Positions 1 through 7,938 of a stretch of DNA of 42,133 bases are shown piece by piece; the stretch's first letter is position 1, and each line of letters begins with the position of its first letter. Below the pieces are notes generated by a model, which saw only the letters and a list, made by a program, of their open reading frames with translations, was not told the DNA's origin and did no database searches. The stretch is from an uncultured Caryophanales bacterium. GTDB lineage: Bacteria > Bacillota_I > Bacilli_A > RF39 > UBA660. A program made the position numbers and the translations under genes. The DNA is taken from NCBI GenBank assembly GCA_947564265.1, contig CANOBK010000013.1, forward strand, positions 1 to 42,133. The letters run 5' to 3'.

Positions 1-200
1 GAGCAGAGGAAGAAGGATTCAATAAAGGACTTGAAAAAGGAATCGAAAAAGGAATCAAAAAAGGAATCGAAAAGGGTCGACAAGAAGCTACTAAAGAAAG
101 TAAAATTGAAATGGCCAAATCTATGTTAAAAGAAAATCTAGAACCTTCTTTGATTGCTAAAATAACAGAATTAACACTAGAAGAGATTAATCGATTATAA
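1..200 (+). CDS. C-terminal tail of an Rpn-family (PD-(D/E)XK) nuclease/transposase, 5' partial
   Basis: Only the last 65 codons are present; the reading frame begins at base 3 and stops with TAA at 198-200. The visible tail has a run of KG-E-KG-I type repeats (about residues 8-26 of the fragment), followed by a helical segment ending in a T-L-E-E-I-N-R-L motif. This repetitive Lys/Gly/Glu linker with a final 'LSLEEI'-like helix is characteristic of the Rpn / recombination-promoting nuclease family (formerly annotated as putative transposases). The catalytic N-terminal domain lies outside the window, so the assignment rests on the tail alone. The gene converges on pbp1A and shares a terminator with it. 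Confidence 0.6.
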   Translation, partial: AEEEGFNKGLEKGIEKGIKKGIEKGRQEATKESKIEMAKSMLKENLEPSLIAKITELTLEEINRL

Positions 201-214
201 TAGTAAATAAAAAT

Positions 215-250
215 AAAAGAAATCAATGCGAATAACATTGATTTCTTTTT
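215..250. terminator. Bidirectional rho-independent terminator
   Basis: A perfect 14-bp stem (215-228 with 236-249) and a 7-base loop sit between two convergent genes. An A-run leads the left arm and a T-run ends the right arm, so it can stop transcription from both directions. Confidence 0.85.
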
Positions 251-251
251 G

Positions 252-3167
252 CTATTGAACAGTAACAGTTCTTGTAATTGTTTTTGTTTGACCACTGATT
301 TTAACAGTATAAGTAATTGTATAATTTCCAATTGCCAGTGGGGTAGCTGTTCCATCTATAGAACCTAAAGTACTTCCGTCAGGACCTTTAATTGTAGTTG
401 TTACAGTATGAGCTTCTGTCGTTGGAGTACCATTTTTTAATATTGTAAAAGGCTCTTGAGGATCTGTATACTTCTCAGTTGTTGAAATTTGTACAGGATT
501 ACTACCATTTAGGGAAAGACTATAATTTGCATTATTCGTTGGAGTTGGTGTTGGGGTAGGTTTATTGGTTGGCGTTGGGGTTGGTTTTGCTGTATAAGTA
601 AATTCATAAACTGCCGGATTACTTTCATTATAAGGATAATTTTCAAAGACAGCAGATACTTTGTAAGTTCCAGAAATATTTGTATTAGCATCAATTGTAT
701 AAGTGTTATTTTCCGTAAACCCAAGGAATGTATCACCATAGTATACATTGTACCCAAATTTCCCATAATTTGAATTACTAGTTGGTGCATTTTGTTTATT
801 CCAAGAAATTGTAATTTTTTCCTTTTCAGAACTATAACTTACTTTTAATCCTGTTGGTGTTGCAATCTTATTATATTTTTGTGAAGTTTCGGTTGGGTCA
901 TTACCTTTTATAAAATATTCATAAACAATTTGATCTTCTGGTGTTGAAGCACTTGGAAGACTTGGAGGATTGCTTCCAGCTTCGACACCTACCTTTACAA
1001 CACTGTCAGGTACTCTAAATTGTTGTCCATTTTTATTGAAAATAGCATTTCCTAAAGCTCTATAAAGAGAACCCCTAGCATTTACTGCTTGAATATCAGT
1101 ATTATAATATCCATCGTAGTTTTCAGGATATCCATACCACATACTAATAGCATATTCTGGATCGTATCCAACAATCCATGCATCGTTAATTGCATTTCCT
1201 GGATAATGTTTCTTTCTTTTTAACTCATCTGTGAAACTAGAAGTACCAGTTTTTGCAGCAACAGTGACACCATTTACTTTGGCTCCACTACTTAATCCTG
1301 AATCTACAGCGGTGACTAACATATCTGTAATCATAAAAGCAGTAGAATCTTTCATAACTCTCTGTGCTGTTCCTTCACAATTTTTGACTTCTCCCGTTTC
1401 ACGGAAGATAATCTTGTTAATAGTAAGTGGTTCATGGTAGGTTCCGCCATTTGCAAAAGTGGCATAAGCTGCTGCCATTTGTAACGGTGTGGTACCGTTT
1501 TTAGTAGAGAACGCTCCTAAGGAATGTGCCTCATGAATTTGACCATTAGAGACTTCTGCCTGAATTCCTAAACTGGTGGCAAATTCTAATATTTTCTTGT
1601 TTCCAACCTCTGATTGCACTGCCTGGAATGCTTTAAGTGCTGGAATATTTCTAGATAGAGAAAGAGCCGTTCTCATACTGATAGGTCCTAAGAAATTACG
1701 ATCCGAATTGTTAACAGTTGTCCCATTAGAATAACTCCAAGGTTCATCGACAATTTGTTCATAAGTTGACCAATTTAAGTATTCGATGGCAGGACCATAA
1801 TCGAAGATTGGTTTTGCTGCTGAACCGATTTGTCGATATGCCTGTGTTGCAAAGTTTGTTGTCGTTCTTGGACTAGATTTAAATCTTCCTCCACCGACAG
1901 CTACAATTTTTCCAGTGTCTACTTCTACTACAGCAACACCACTCTGAACCTTATCATCTTTCCAAGTAAAACTCTTATTATTCCCATTGAAGATGTCATC
2001 CACATTCTGTTGTCTTTGCTTATCCATATTCGTATAAACTTCAACTGCGGTTACATAAGGATTAATACCCCATTTATCCATCAATTCATCAATAACAGTA
2101 TCGATATAACTAATATAAGCAACTCCTTCTGTTGATTGACTCTTTGTAAGAGATGTCATTGGAATACTATTGGCGGCATCGGCTTCCGCTTGTGTGATGT
2201 AACCATGTCGCACCATTAAATTTAATACAGTGGAACGTCTTGCTTCAGCAGCAGCAGGTTTTAATAGTGGGTTGTAAGCGGTAGGGTTATTGAAGACACC
2301 TACTAAAGTTGCAGCTTCTGATAAATTTAAATCTCTTACACTCTTACCAAAGTAAGTTTTAGATGCTTGCTCTACTCCAAACGAGTTACTACTTAAATCA
2401 TAGTTATTAACATAAAATTCGATAATTTGTTCTTTACTATAATTCTTTTCTAATTTGAATACTGCTAGATAAATATCGGTAAACTTACGAATAATTCCTT
2501 CGGAATTCATTCCATTTTGCTTTGCATTCGTATAAGTGTTTTTAACAAGCTGCATTGATAAAGTAGAGGCTCCACCAGCATTTCTCTTACCAAGAACTTG
2601 CCCAATACTTGCTTTGATGAAACGTGGTGCATCGAATCCGTTATGTTGGAAGAATCTAGAATCTTCTGTTGCGATTAATGCATCAATAAATACTTCTGGC
2701 AAATCATCATAGGTAATATTTTCTCTTAATTCTCCAAATCTTGCAAATTCTTCTCCGTCAGCAGTATAAAGAATACTAGCCTCTCTTTTATTTAATACTT
2801 CAATATTAAACTCTGGTGCTTTTTGTACAATGTAGATAAAGAAAGCGGATACTCCAATACATCCTGCTAAGGCAAGGAGTAGGAAGAGAATAATAAGGAT
2901 ATTTAAAACTCTCCGAAGCTTTGGTTTACTGTTCATCTTATCCATTAGCATCGCAATTCCTAAAATTAAGAAAATTCCAACACCTGTTGCTAAGGTTAGT
3001 AGTCCACCCATTAAAAAGTAGCAGATAACTAAAGTAACTAAGATAACTCCTAGAACAACCATTAAAAATGTTTGCTGTTCTTTTTTTGTTACTGTAACTG
3101 TTTTCCTTCTTTTCGTAGTTTTATTTTTGCTTGAACTTGTTGATTTTGTATGTTTTCCTTGTGCCAT
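252..3167 (-). CDS. Class A penicillin-binding protein (bifunctional transglycosylase/transpeptidase) with C-terminal FN3/Ig-like tail
   Basis: This enzyme polymerises and cross-links peptidoglycan outside the membrane (PBP1A/PonA type), 971 aa. Residue numbers are from the chosen start. The GT51 domain has the ATEDSRFFQH motif with catalytic Glu168, the GGASTLSMQLVKN motif near 198-210 and the EFYVNNYD motif near 250. The transpeptidase domain has SAAK (449-452), SRN (505-507) and KTG (639-641). After it come a fibronectin-III-like domain, a Thr/Pro linker and a second Ig-like domain. The N-terminus shows three hydrophobic stretches (about 33-51, 54-75, 86-114) instead of the usual one; an odd number still places the catalytic domains outside. 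I chose ATG at 3167 because a GGAGGT site lies just before it inside the recU end; an in-frame ATG at 3194 lacks such a site. It is co-transcribed with recU, as in Bacillus. Confidence 0.93.
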   Translation of the reverse strand: MAQGKHTKSTSSSKNKTTKRRKTVTVTKKEQQTFLMVVLGVILVTLVICYFLMGGLLTLATGVGIFLILGIAMLMDKMNSKPKLRRVLNILIILFLLLALAGCIGVSAFFIYIVQKAPEFNIEVLNKREASILYTADGEEFARFGELRENITYDDLPEVFIDALIATEDSRFFQHNGFDAPRFIKASIGQVLGKRNAGGASTLSMQLVKNTYTNAKQNGMNSEGIIRKFTDIYLAVFKLEKNYSKEQIIEFYVNNYDLSSNSFGVEQASKTYFGKSVRDLNLSEAATLVGVFNNPTAYNPLLKPAAAEARRSTVLNLMVRHGYITQAEADAANSIPMTSLTKSQSTEGVAYISYIDTVIDELMDKWGINPYVTAVEVYTNMDKQRQQNVDDIFNGNNKSFTWKDDKVQSGVAVVEVDTGKIVAVGGGRFKSSPRTTTNFATQAYRQIGSAAKPIFDYGPAIEYLNWSTYEQIVDEPWSYSNGTTVNNSDRNFLGPISMRTALSLSRNIPALKAFQAVQSEVGNKKILEFATSLGIQAEVSNGQIHEAHSLGAFSTKNGTTPLQMAAAYATFANGGTYHEPLTINKIIFRETGEVKNCEGTAQRVMKDSTAFMITDMLVTAVDSGLSSGAKVNGVTVAAKTGTSSFTDELKRKKHYPGNAINDAWIVGYDPEYAISMWYGYPENYDGYYNTDIQAVNARGSLYRALGNAIFNKNGQQFRVPDSVVKVGVEAGSNPPSLPSASTPEDQIVYEYFIKGNDPTETSQKYNKIATPTGLKVSYSSEKEKITISWNKQNAPTSNSNYGKFGYNVYYGDTFLGFTENNTYTIDANTNISGTYKVSAVFENYPYNESNPAVYEFTYTAKPTPTPTNKPTPTPTPTNNANYSLSLNGSNPVQISTTEKYTDPQEPFTILKNGTPTTEAHTVTTTIKGPDGSTLGSIDGTATPLAIGNYTITYTVKISGQTKTITRTVTVQ

Positions 3168-3168
3168 G

Positions 3169-3798
3169 TTACACACCTCCGATAATTTGATCAATAATTT
3201 TTAAATAATCTAATCTTGGAAACATAGATTCTTCAATCTTATAACCTTTTTCTAAGAAATAGGAATAAGGAATTGACTTTCTTGCTTCATTCTCTATGTA
3301 ATTAAACAAATCACATGTCATTAATAAATAAGTTTCTCCTAGAGAAGAAAAGCGTACAATGATAAAGCCAATCCCTCCACAACTCGTAATATTTTTTAAG
3401 TGCTCTAGCTGGTGTTTGTGAATATTTTCTAAAGGAAAAGAAGTTTTAGATTTTGTCTCTTTTGCCTCAAAATCGATGTATTTTCCTTGATAGATTCCAT
3501 TATAATCTGTAGTGGATGGTGATTCAAAGTAAGCTTCTCGAATTCTAACATTCGAAATTTTATTTTGTTTGGAAGGGTAATCCACCTTCACCAATTTAAT
3601 AGGTGTTGGTTTTTTATAAATAAAAGCAATTTTCTTTTCCTTATAGTAAGTATTCGACTTATTTATATCCTCTTCTAACCCCATACCACGTCCAGCATAA
3701 TTTGTTTTTTTCTGGTTTAATAATTGATATAATTCGTTTTGATAAGTGCCACTAGTTGATGCTCTTTTCTCTTTCTTTAATTTTATTTGATTGTCCAT
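3169..3798 (-). CDS. recU: Holliday junction resolvase RecU
   Basis: RecU cleaves Holliday junctions in recombinational repair and chromosome segregation in Firmicutes. The 209-aa protein is of normal family length. It contains the N-Y-A-G-R-G-M-G-L-E motif (about 33-42), the acidic nuclease core around S-T-T-D-Y-N-G and Y-I-D-F-E-A-K-E-T-K, and the following H-K-H-Q-L motif; together these are diagnostic. An AGGTGA site lies four bases before the ATG. Its stop codon is one base from the pbp1A start, and the pbp1A ribosome-binding site overlaps the recU 3' end, so the two genes are probably translationally coupled. The recU-ponA pairing is a conserved Bacilli arrangement. Confidence 0.95.
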   Translation of the reverse strand: MDNQIKLKKEKRASTSGTYQNELYQLLNQKKTNYAGRGMGLEEDINKSNTYYKEKKIAFIYKKPTPIKLVKVDYPSKQNKISNVRIREAYFESPSTTDYNGIYQGKYIDFEAKETKSKTSFPLENIHKHQLEHLKNITSCGGIGFIIVRFSSLGETYLLMTCDLFNYIENEARKSIPYSYFLEKGYKIEESMFPRLDYLKIIDQIIGGV

Positions 3799-3815
3799 AA
3801 TGTCACCTATATTGT

Positions 3816-3821
3816 ATTATA
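3816..3821 (-). promoter_or_regulatory. Possible -10 element of the recU-pbp1A promoter
   Basis: A TATAAT hexamer on the minus strand lies 18 bases upstream of the recU start codon. No good -35 hexamer is found at 16-18 bp; the best, TGGTAA, is weak. Confidence 0.4.
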
Positions 3822-3944
3822 CTATAAAAATTTCATCTTTACCATGTTTTTTTTGTAAGAAAATAGGGTCTTATTTTCTCTAGTTTTGTCGAATAAGATG
3901 TCAAAAAAGAAAAAATGTTGTAGATTTATGTTGAGGTGATAAAA

Positions 3945-4103
3945 ATGAGATGTTTATATATTATTGAAACTTTAGGAAAAATGGAACAGGATACGTTGAT
4001 GATTCAACTTTATATGGCTACGAAACGATATCATCGTGGTATAATGAAAAGTAAGAAATTGTTGTTGAGGGAGAGTATACAAAATGAAGGAGAAATTTTC
4101 TAA
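3945..4103 (+). CDS. Small hypothetical protein (52 aa)
   Basis: This short frame starts with ATG at 3945 behind a good GAGGTG site (3933-3938, six-base spacing). It ends with TAA at 4101, overlapping the start of the glycerophosphodiesterase gene by 20 bases. The predicted product is basic and has no recognisable domain; it begins MRCLYIIETLG and has a central M-x-Q-L-Y-M-A-T-K-R stretch. The overlap suggests translational coupling with the next gene, or that it is a leader ORF. I do not recognise it. The ribosome-binding site is the main support and it could be a chance frame. Confidence 0.4.
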   Translation: MRCLYIIETLGKMEQDTLMIQLYMATKRYHRGIMKSKKLLLRESIQNEGEIF

Positions 4104-4800
4104 TATCATATCTCATCGAGGATATCATGGGGAGGGAATTGTAGAAAATACGCTAGAGGCATTTTCTAAGAGTGTAAAAAATTCTTTACCAATCGAGTTA
4201 GATATTTATTTAACAAAGGATCAAAAATTAGTTGTGTTTCATGATGACACATTAAAGCGTTTAATGGGAATTGATAAAAAAATAGAGGAGTGTACCTATT
4301 CTGAATTATTAGAATATTCCTTTTTAGAAGGACAAGGAAAAATCCCCTTATTTTCAGAGGCTTTAGAATTAGTCCGAGGGAAAGTACCGTTTCTGATTGA
4401 GATAAAGCGCTGCAAGAACTATAAAAAAACTTGTAAGGCATTAGAAGGAATTTTGGAAAACTATACAGGAAAAGTTCAAATCCAATCATTTGATTTTCGA
4501 ATTGTCCGGTGGTTTTTAAAAAGAAAAAAATATCGTACAGGTTTATTAGTCTCTCCAAATCCAAAAGTACAGTATTATTGGTATTATTTACTAGTAAATT
4601 CCGCCTTTTTTGTCAAAAATATAGTCCGCCCAGAGTTTGTTTCTTACGATATTAAAGGAGTTCCTTCCCCCTTTTTAAAAGAGATTAGAAAAGCAGGAAT
4701 TCCTATTTACTTATGGACTATTCGAAGTAAAAAAGAGTTACAATTGGCTAAGAAATATGGAGATTATTATATTGCAGAGAGGCTTGGCTCTTTTCATTGA
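4084..4800 (+). CDS. Glycerophosphodiester phosphodiesterase
   Basis: Hydrolyses glycerophosphodiesters to glycerol-3-phosphate and an alcohol. The 238-aa protein shows the GDPD (PI-PLC-like TIM barrel) signatures: S-H-R-G-Y near residue 10, E-N-T-L-E-A-F near 23, the metal-binding E-L-D near 38, the F-H-D-D-T motif near 53, I-E-I-K near 98 and Q-S-F-D near 131. No signal peptide is visible, so it is probably cytosolic like UgpQ. It starts 20 bases inside the preceding small ORF. Its stop overlaps the gpsB promoter, so it is probably the last gene of its transcript. Confidence 0.9.
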   Translation: MKEKFSNIISHRGYHGEGIVENTLEAFSKSVKNSLPIELDIYLTKDQKLVVFHDDTLKRLMGIDKKIEECTYSELLEYSFLEGQGKIPLFSEALELVRGKVPFLIEIKRCKNYKKTCKALEGILENYTGKVQIQSFDFRIVRWFLKRKKYRTGLLVSPNPKVQYYWYYLLVNSAFFVKNIVRPEFVSYDIKGVPSPFLKEIRKAGIPIYLWTIRSKKELQLAKKYGDYYIAERLGSFH

Positions 4801-4825
4801 CTTTTTACAATTATTTTGGGATAAT
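4797..4825 (+). promoter_or_regulatory. Promoter of gpsB (and probably rnpB)
   Basis: TTGACT (4797-4802), a 17-bp spacer and GATAAT (4820-4825), with a TGg extended -10. The -35 overlaps the stop codon of the upstream gene. Confidence 0.75.
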
Positions 4826-4851
4826 AGTAGCATAAGGGATTGGTGATAAAT

Positions 4852-5223
4852 ATGATGCAAGATAAGATTTCCCTAACACCACAAGATATTCTAGAAAGGG
4901 AATTTAAAATTGATACGAGAGGTTATCGTTTAAAAGAAGTTGATCAATTTTTAGATCAGATTATTGGTGACTATGAACAATTCTATGCAATCATCAAAGC
5001 ATTCGAAAAGGAAAAAGAAGAATTACTAAAAGAAATTATGAGCTTGAAGAGAGAACTTAGAAATGTTAGAATGAGTATTGATATTGCGAAAACCAGTGAT
5101 AAAGAGGTTACCAATATGGATATCATTCGTCGTGTTTCTAACTTAGAAAAGATTGTCTATGGAAAATCTTCAGCACTTAGTGATGATTTAGAAAACGATG
5201 ATGATGAAGGAAGTAATCTATAA
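4852..5223 (+). CDS. gpsB: Cell-division protein GpsB (DivIVA-like)
   Basis: GpsB is a small DivIVA-domain adaptor that shuttles class A PBPs between the septum and the lateral wall. The N-terminal domain carries the family hallmarks: L-T-P-Q-D-I-L-E-R-E-F, R-G-Y-R-L-K-E-V-D-Q-F-L-D and D-Y-E-Q-F. A coiled coil follows, then the C-terminal D-I-I-R-R-V-S-N-L-E-K-I-V-Y-G helix typical of GpsB, and an acidic tail. The frame could extend to a TTG at 4840, but a GGTGAT site places the start at ATG 4852 or 4855. As in Bacillus, rnpB follows immediately. The PBP1A partner is encoded 1.7 kb away. Confidence 0.93.
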   Translation: MMQDKISLTPQDILEREFKIDTRGYRLKEVDQFLDQIIGDYEQFYAIIKAFEKEKEELLKEIMSLKRELRNVRMSIDIAKTSDKEVTNMDIIRRVSNLEKIVYGKSSALSDDLENDDDEGSNL

Positions 5224-5577
5224 TAGTACTTTGACAAACGCTGTATTTTGATAATATAGAGGAAAGTCCATGCTCACAAAGGCTGGAATGCCTTTAGTGT
5301 TCGTGCTAAGGGAAAAAATAACCTTAGGTAGCTTTATGCTAACGGCGATGAAAATTCCTAAGTTCTTTGAATAAGGAGTTAGTAGTTGTAAAGTGCCGCA
5401 GTGACGATTTTTTTCGAAAGAAAAAAGTGAAACGTGGTAAACCCCGCGAGTGAGAAACCCAAATTTGGTAGGGGAGCTTCGAGGAAGGAATCATAACGGA
5501 ATCGAGGACCGAAATTCGGTAGATAAATGTTTGTCACCTAGTAATAGGTACAGAACATGGCTTATAAAGTATTATTA
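5222..5577 (+). ncRNA. rnpB: RNase P RNA, bacterial type B
   Basis: Catalytic RNA that removes the 5' leader of pre-tRNA. The conserved GAGGAAAGTCC block is at 5259-5269, the GAGAAACCCAAATTTGGTAG block near 5453-5472, and the 3' ACAGAACATGGCTTATA block at 5550-5566. The helices confirm it. P1 pairs about 5222-5232 with 5566-5577 (one G-U), P2 pairs GACAAAC (5233-5239) with GTTTGTC (5529-5535), and P3 pairs TGTATT with AATATA around a TTGA loop. At about 356 nt it is shorter than the ~400 nt Bacillus RNA. The ends are inferred from P1 pairing. P1 overlaps the gpsB stop codon, so processing from a gpsB-rnpB transcript is likely. Confidence 0.96.
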
Positions 5578-5601
5578 TTTTGATTAACAGAGGTGTTTTA
5601 A

Positions 5602-6093
5602 ATGAAAGAAATTGGTAAGTATTTAAAGCAAGCTCGAGTAAAGAATGGCGTCAGTTTAGAAGAGGCCAGCGAAGATTTGAATATGTCTATTGTTCAACTA
5701 GAAAATATAGAAGAAGGAAATGTCCGTGCTTTTAAAGATATTTTTTCTCTTCGTGATTATGTAAAAGACTATGCAAAATATTTGGGTTTGAACGTAAATA
5801 AATTATCAGATGAATTTAATGATTTTATGTTTGAAAGAACCTCTAAAATCTCATTAGCAGCAGTAACTGAAAAAAAAGATAGTTCGAAAGAAGAGAAGGA
5901 TGAGATTTCCTCTCCTTATACGAAAATTAAAGATAAAAAAAATATTCCAATGAAACCAATTTTGTTGATTACGATTGGACTAATTGTTATTTTGATTCTA
6001 TTTTTTATTATCATTCGAATTTCTTCTAAGAAACCACCAATTACCAGTGAACTGTTAGGAAACGGAAGTGAACTCTATGAACTTACCTACTAG
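5602..6093 (+). CDS. RodZ-like membrane protein with N-terminal helix-turn-helix, short form
   Basis: The 163-aa protein starts with an XRE-like helix-turn-helix (about 1-75), the RodZ domain that binds MreB. A charged linker and one transmembrane helix (about 117-139) follow. The usual extracytoplasmic DUF4115 domain is missing: only about 20 residues follow the membrane segment. It starts behind an AGAGGTG site and overlaps pgsA by 17 bases. In Bacillus the rodZ homologue (ymfM) also precedes pgsA, which supports the assignment. The role is likely cell-shape control, but the truncation means it may only anchor the cytoplasmic domain. Confidence 0.75.
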   Translation: MKEIGKYLKQARVKNGVSLEEASEDLNMSIVQLENIEEGNVRAFKDIFSLRDYVKDYAKYLGLNVNKLSDEFNDFMFERTSKISLAAVTEKKDSSKEEKDEISSPYTKIKDKKNIPMKPILLITIGLIVILILFFIIIRISSKKPPITSELLGNGSELYELTY

Positions 6094-6664
6094 ATTAACT
6101 GTTGTTCGTATTATATTTGCGATTTTATTAATCCTATTACTAATTTTTCCATTCGATTTGGTAGGAATTGAACTTCCAGTCATTCGAGATGTAATCGATA
6201 TGGATTTTCGCTATGTTGTTGCGGGAGTAATCTTTATTATCGCAAGTCTTACGGATTTTCTGGATGGCCACTTGGCACGAAAATATGATATGGTGACGAA
6301 CAGAGGAAAAATTCTTGATGCGATTGCTGATAAAATTTTAGTAAATCCAATTTTGATTATATTTACAGCAGAAGGATTGATTCATCCAATTGTTCCTGTC
6401 ATTGTAGTTACTAGAGATATTGTTGTTGATGTCATTCGAATGGAAGCTGCTACCAAAGGAAAAGTAATTGCAGCAATTCATTCAGGAAAAATTAAAACTG
6501 CTACGATGATGATTGGAATGGTACTACTATTCTTTAGTAATATGCCATTTGAATATATAGGGATTCGAGTAGATTTATTCTTTATTTACTTTGCTACAAT
6601 TATGTCGATGGTCTCCTTAGTTCAGTATTATTCATTAAATAAAAAAATTCTTTTTGAAGATTAG
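6077..6664 (+). CDS. pgsA: CDP-diacylglycerol--glycerol-3-phosphate 3-phosphatidyltransferase
   Basis: Makes phosphatidylglycerophosphate, the committed step to phosphatidylglycerol, in the membrane. The CDP-alcohol phosphatidyltransferase motif D-x2-D-G-x2-A-R-x8-G-x3-D-x3-D is complete (D-F-L-D-G-H-L-A-R ... G-K-I-L-D-A-I-A-D). Several membrane helices surround it. A GTG three codons upstream is possible, but ATG 6077 has GGAAG at good spacing and gives the family-typical MNLPTRLT start. It overlaps the rodZ-like gene and ends at a terminator, so recA is transcribed separately. Confidence 0.95.
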   Translation: MNLPTRLTVVRIIFAILLILLLIFPFDLVGIELPVIRDVIDMDFRYVVAGVIFIIASLTDFLDGHLARKYDMVTNRGKILDAIADKILVNPILIIFTAEGLIHPIVPVIVVTRDIVVDVIRMEAATKGKVIAAIHSGKIKTATMMIGMVLLFFSNMPFEYIGIRVDLFFIYFATIMSMVSLVQYYSLNKKILFED

Positions 6665-6685
6665 AGTCCAAAAGGACTTTTTTTT
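6665..6685 (+). terminator. Terminator after pgsA
   Basis: AGTCC/GGACT stem with an AAAA loop (6665-6678), followed by an eight-T run. Confidence 0.8.
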
Positions 6686-6721
6686 CTGTATAATAATAGA
6701 TAGGAAGTGTAAGAAATAACA

Positions 6722-6735
6722 AGAACAATTGTTTT
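6722..6735 (+). promoter_or_regulatory. Candidate LexA (SOS) box upstream of recA
   Basis: A GAAC-N4-GTTT near-palindrome (GAAC 6723-6726, GTTT 6731-6734) resembles the Gram-positive SOS box GAAC-N4-GTTY. It lies 25 bp upstream of the recA -35. A second, weaker AAAC-N4-GTTT palindrome follows close by, before the -35. No lexA gene is in the window. Confidence 0.4.
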
Positions 6736-6759
6736 ATAAAACATTTGTTTGAAAAAGTA

Positions 6760-6788
6760 TTGCATTTTTAGAAAAAATATATTATGAT
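6760..6788 (+). promoter_or_regulatory. recA promoter
   Basis: TTGCAT (6760-6765), a 17-bp spacer and TATGAT (6783-6788), 33 bases before the recA start. Confidence 0.75.
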
Positions 6789-6821
6789 TAATTTGTCAGG
6801 ATATAAATATAGGAGGTTTTT

Positions 6822-7835
6822 ATGGCAAAGGCAGAGAATAATACAAATAAGGATATGGCTTTAGAGAAAGTATTAGGAGATATTGAAAAACAATTTGGAA
6901 AAGGGGCTATCATGAAACTTGGAGATAACAAGCATTTAGAATTAGATGTAACACCAAGTGGAAGTTTATCTCTTGATATCGCACTGGGAGTTGGTGGATA
7001 TCCTAAGGGTAGAATTATAGAAATCTATGGACCAGAATCAAGCGGTAAGACAACGTTTGCTCTGCATGCGATTGCGGAGGTTCAAAAACGAGGAGGAAGA
7101 GCAGCTTTCATTGATGCAGAACATGCATTAGATCCAGTGTATGCGAAGAATTTAGGAGTTGATATCAACGAATTACTACTTGCACAACCGGATACAGGAG
7201 AACAAGCTCTTGAAATTTGTGAGGCACTTGTTCGTAGTGAAGCTGTTAGTATCGTCGTAATCGATAGTGTTGCGGCACTAGTACCGCAAGCAGAAATCGA
7301 CGGAGATATGGGGGATGCTCATGTTGGACTCCAAGCAAGGTTGATGAGTCAAGCACTTCGTAAACTTTCTGGTACCATTAATAAAACCAAAACAACGGCA
7401 ATCTTTATTAATCAATTAAGAGAAAAAGTAGGCATTATGTTTGGAAATCCAGAAACAACACCAGGAGGAAGAGCCCTGAAGTTCTATGCTAGTATTCGAC
7501 TTGATGTTCGTCGTAGTGAAGCACTAAAAATGGGAGATGGAATCGTCGGTAATAAGACAACTGTCAAAGTTGTTAAAAATAAAGTGGCTCCTCCATTTAA
7601 AACAGCAGTGGTTGATATCATGTATGGAGAAGGGGTATCACACGAAGGAGAACTAATCGATTTAGCCAGCGACTGTGGTGTTTTAGAGAAGAGTGGTGCT
7701 TGGTATTCATATCAAGGAGAAAAAATCGGACAAGGAAAAGAAAACGTGAAATTATTCCTAAAGGATCACAAAGAAATCACAGCCGATATCGAAGCAAAAG
7801 TTCGTTCTTACTATGCAATTGAAGAGAAAAAATAG
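6822..7835 (+). CDS. recA: Recombinase RecA
   Basis: ATP-dependent strand-exchange protein and SOS co-protease, 337 aa. The Walker A GPESSGKT is at residues 70-77, and the V-V-I-D-S-V-A-A-L Walker B, the L1/L2 DNA-binding loops (the latter around G-N-P-E-T-T-P-G-G) and the C-terminal domain are all present. The C-terminus ends in a short Glu/Lys tail, so the long acidic tail of some RecAs is lacking. A strong AGGAGG-type site precedes ATG. The gene has its own promoter with a possible SOS box and its own terminator, so it is monocistronic. Confidence 0.99.
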   Translation: MAKAENNTNKDMALEKVLGDIEKQFGKGAIMKLGDNKHLELDVTPSGSLSLDIALGVGGYPKGRIIEIYGPESSGKTTFALHAIAEVQKRGGRAAFIDAEHALDPVYAKNLGVDINELLLAQPDTGEQALEICEALVRSEAVSIVVIDSVAALVPQAEIDGDMGDAHVGLQARLMSQALRKLSGTINKTKTTAIFINQLREKVGIMFGNPETTPGGRALKFYASIRLDVRRSEALKMGDGIVGNKTTVKVVKNKVAPPFKTAVVDIMYGEGVSHEGELIDLASDCGVLEKSGAWYSYQGEKIGQGKENVKLFLKDHKEITADIEAKVRSYYAIEEKK

Positions 7836-7856
7836 AGTAGAATTTTAATAATCACT

Positions 7857-7883
7857 GAGAAGAAAATTTATCTTCTCTTTTTT
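7857..7883 (+). terminator. recA terminator
   Basis: GAGAAGA/TCTTCTC stem (7857-7863 with 7871-7877), seven-base loop, then a T-run. Confidence 0.85.
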
Positions 7884-7884
7884 A

Positions 7885-7913
7885 TTGTCATCTTCCTGTT
7901 CTAATGGTATTCT
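7885..7913 (+). promoter_or_regulatory. Promoter of the ABC transporter pair
   Basis: TTGTCA (7885-7890), a 17-bp spacer and TATTCT (7908-7913) with a TGg extended -10. Confidence 0.6.
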
Positions 7914-7938
7914 ATAAATATAATAGGAGTGAGTGAAA

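Noticed and set aside
20-85. Short tandem repeat resembling a repeat array
   Set aside because: It encodes the Lys-Gly-Glu linker typical of Rpn-family proteins; no spacer structure.
3858-3879. 8-bp hairpin AGAAAATA/TATTTTCT in the recU upstream gap
   Set aside because: AT-only apart from two pairs and no T-run on either strand; expected by chance in this composition.
4037-4045. Extended -10 (TGg-TATAAT) upstream of the glycerophosphodiesterase gene
   Set aside because: No -35 hexamer and it lies inside the small ORF; possible but not listed.
5219-5224. TATAAT at the end of gpsB as an rnpB -10
   Set aside because: No -35 at 16-18 bp, and the resulting start would remove the well-paired P1 5' strand.
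5231-5257. TTGACA followed by TAATAT, looking like a promoter
   Set aside because: These bases form the P2 and P3 helices of RNase P RNA, and the spacer is only 15 bp.
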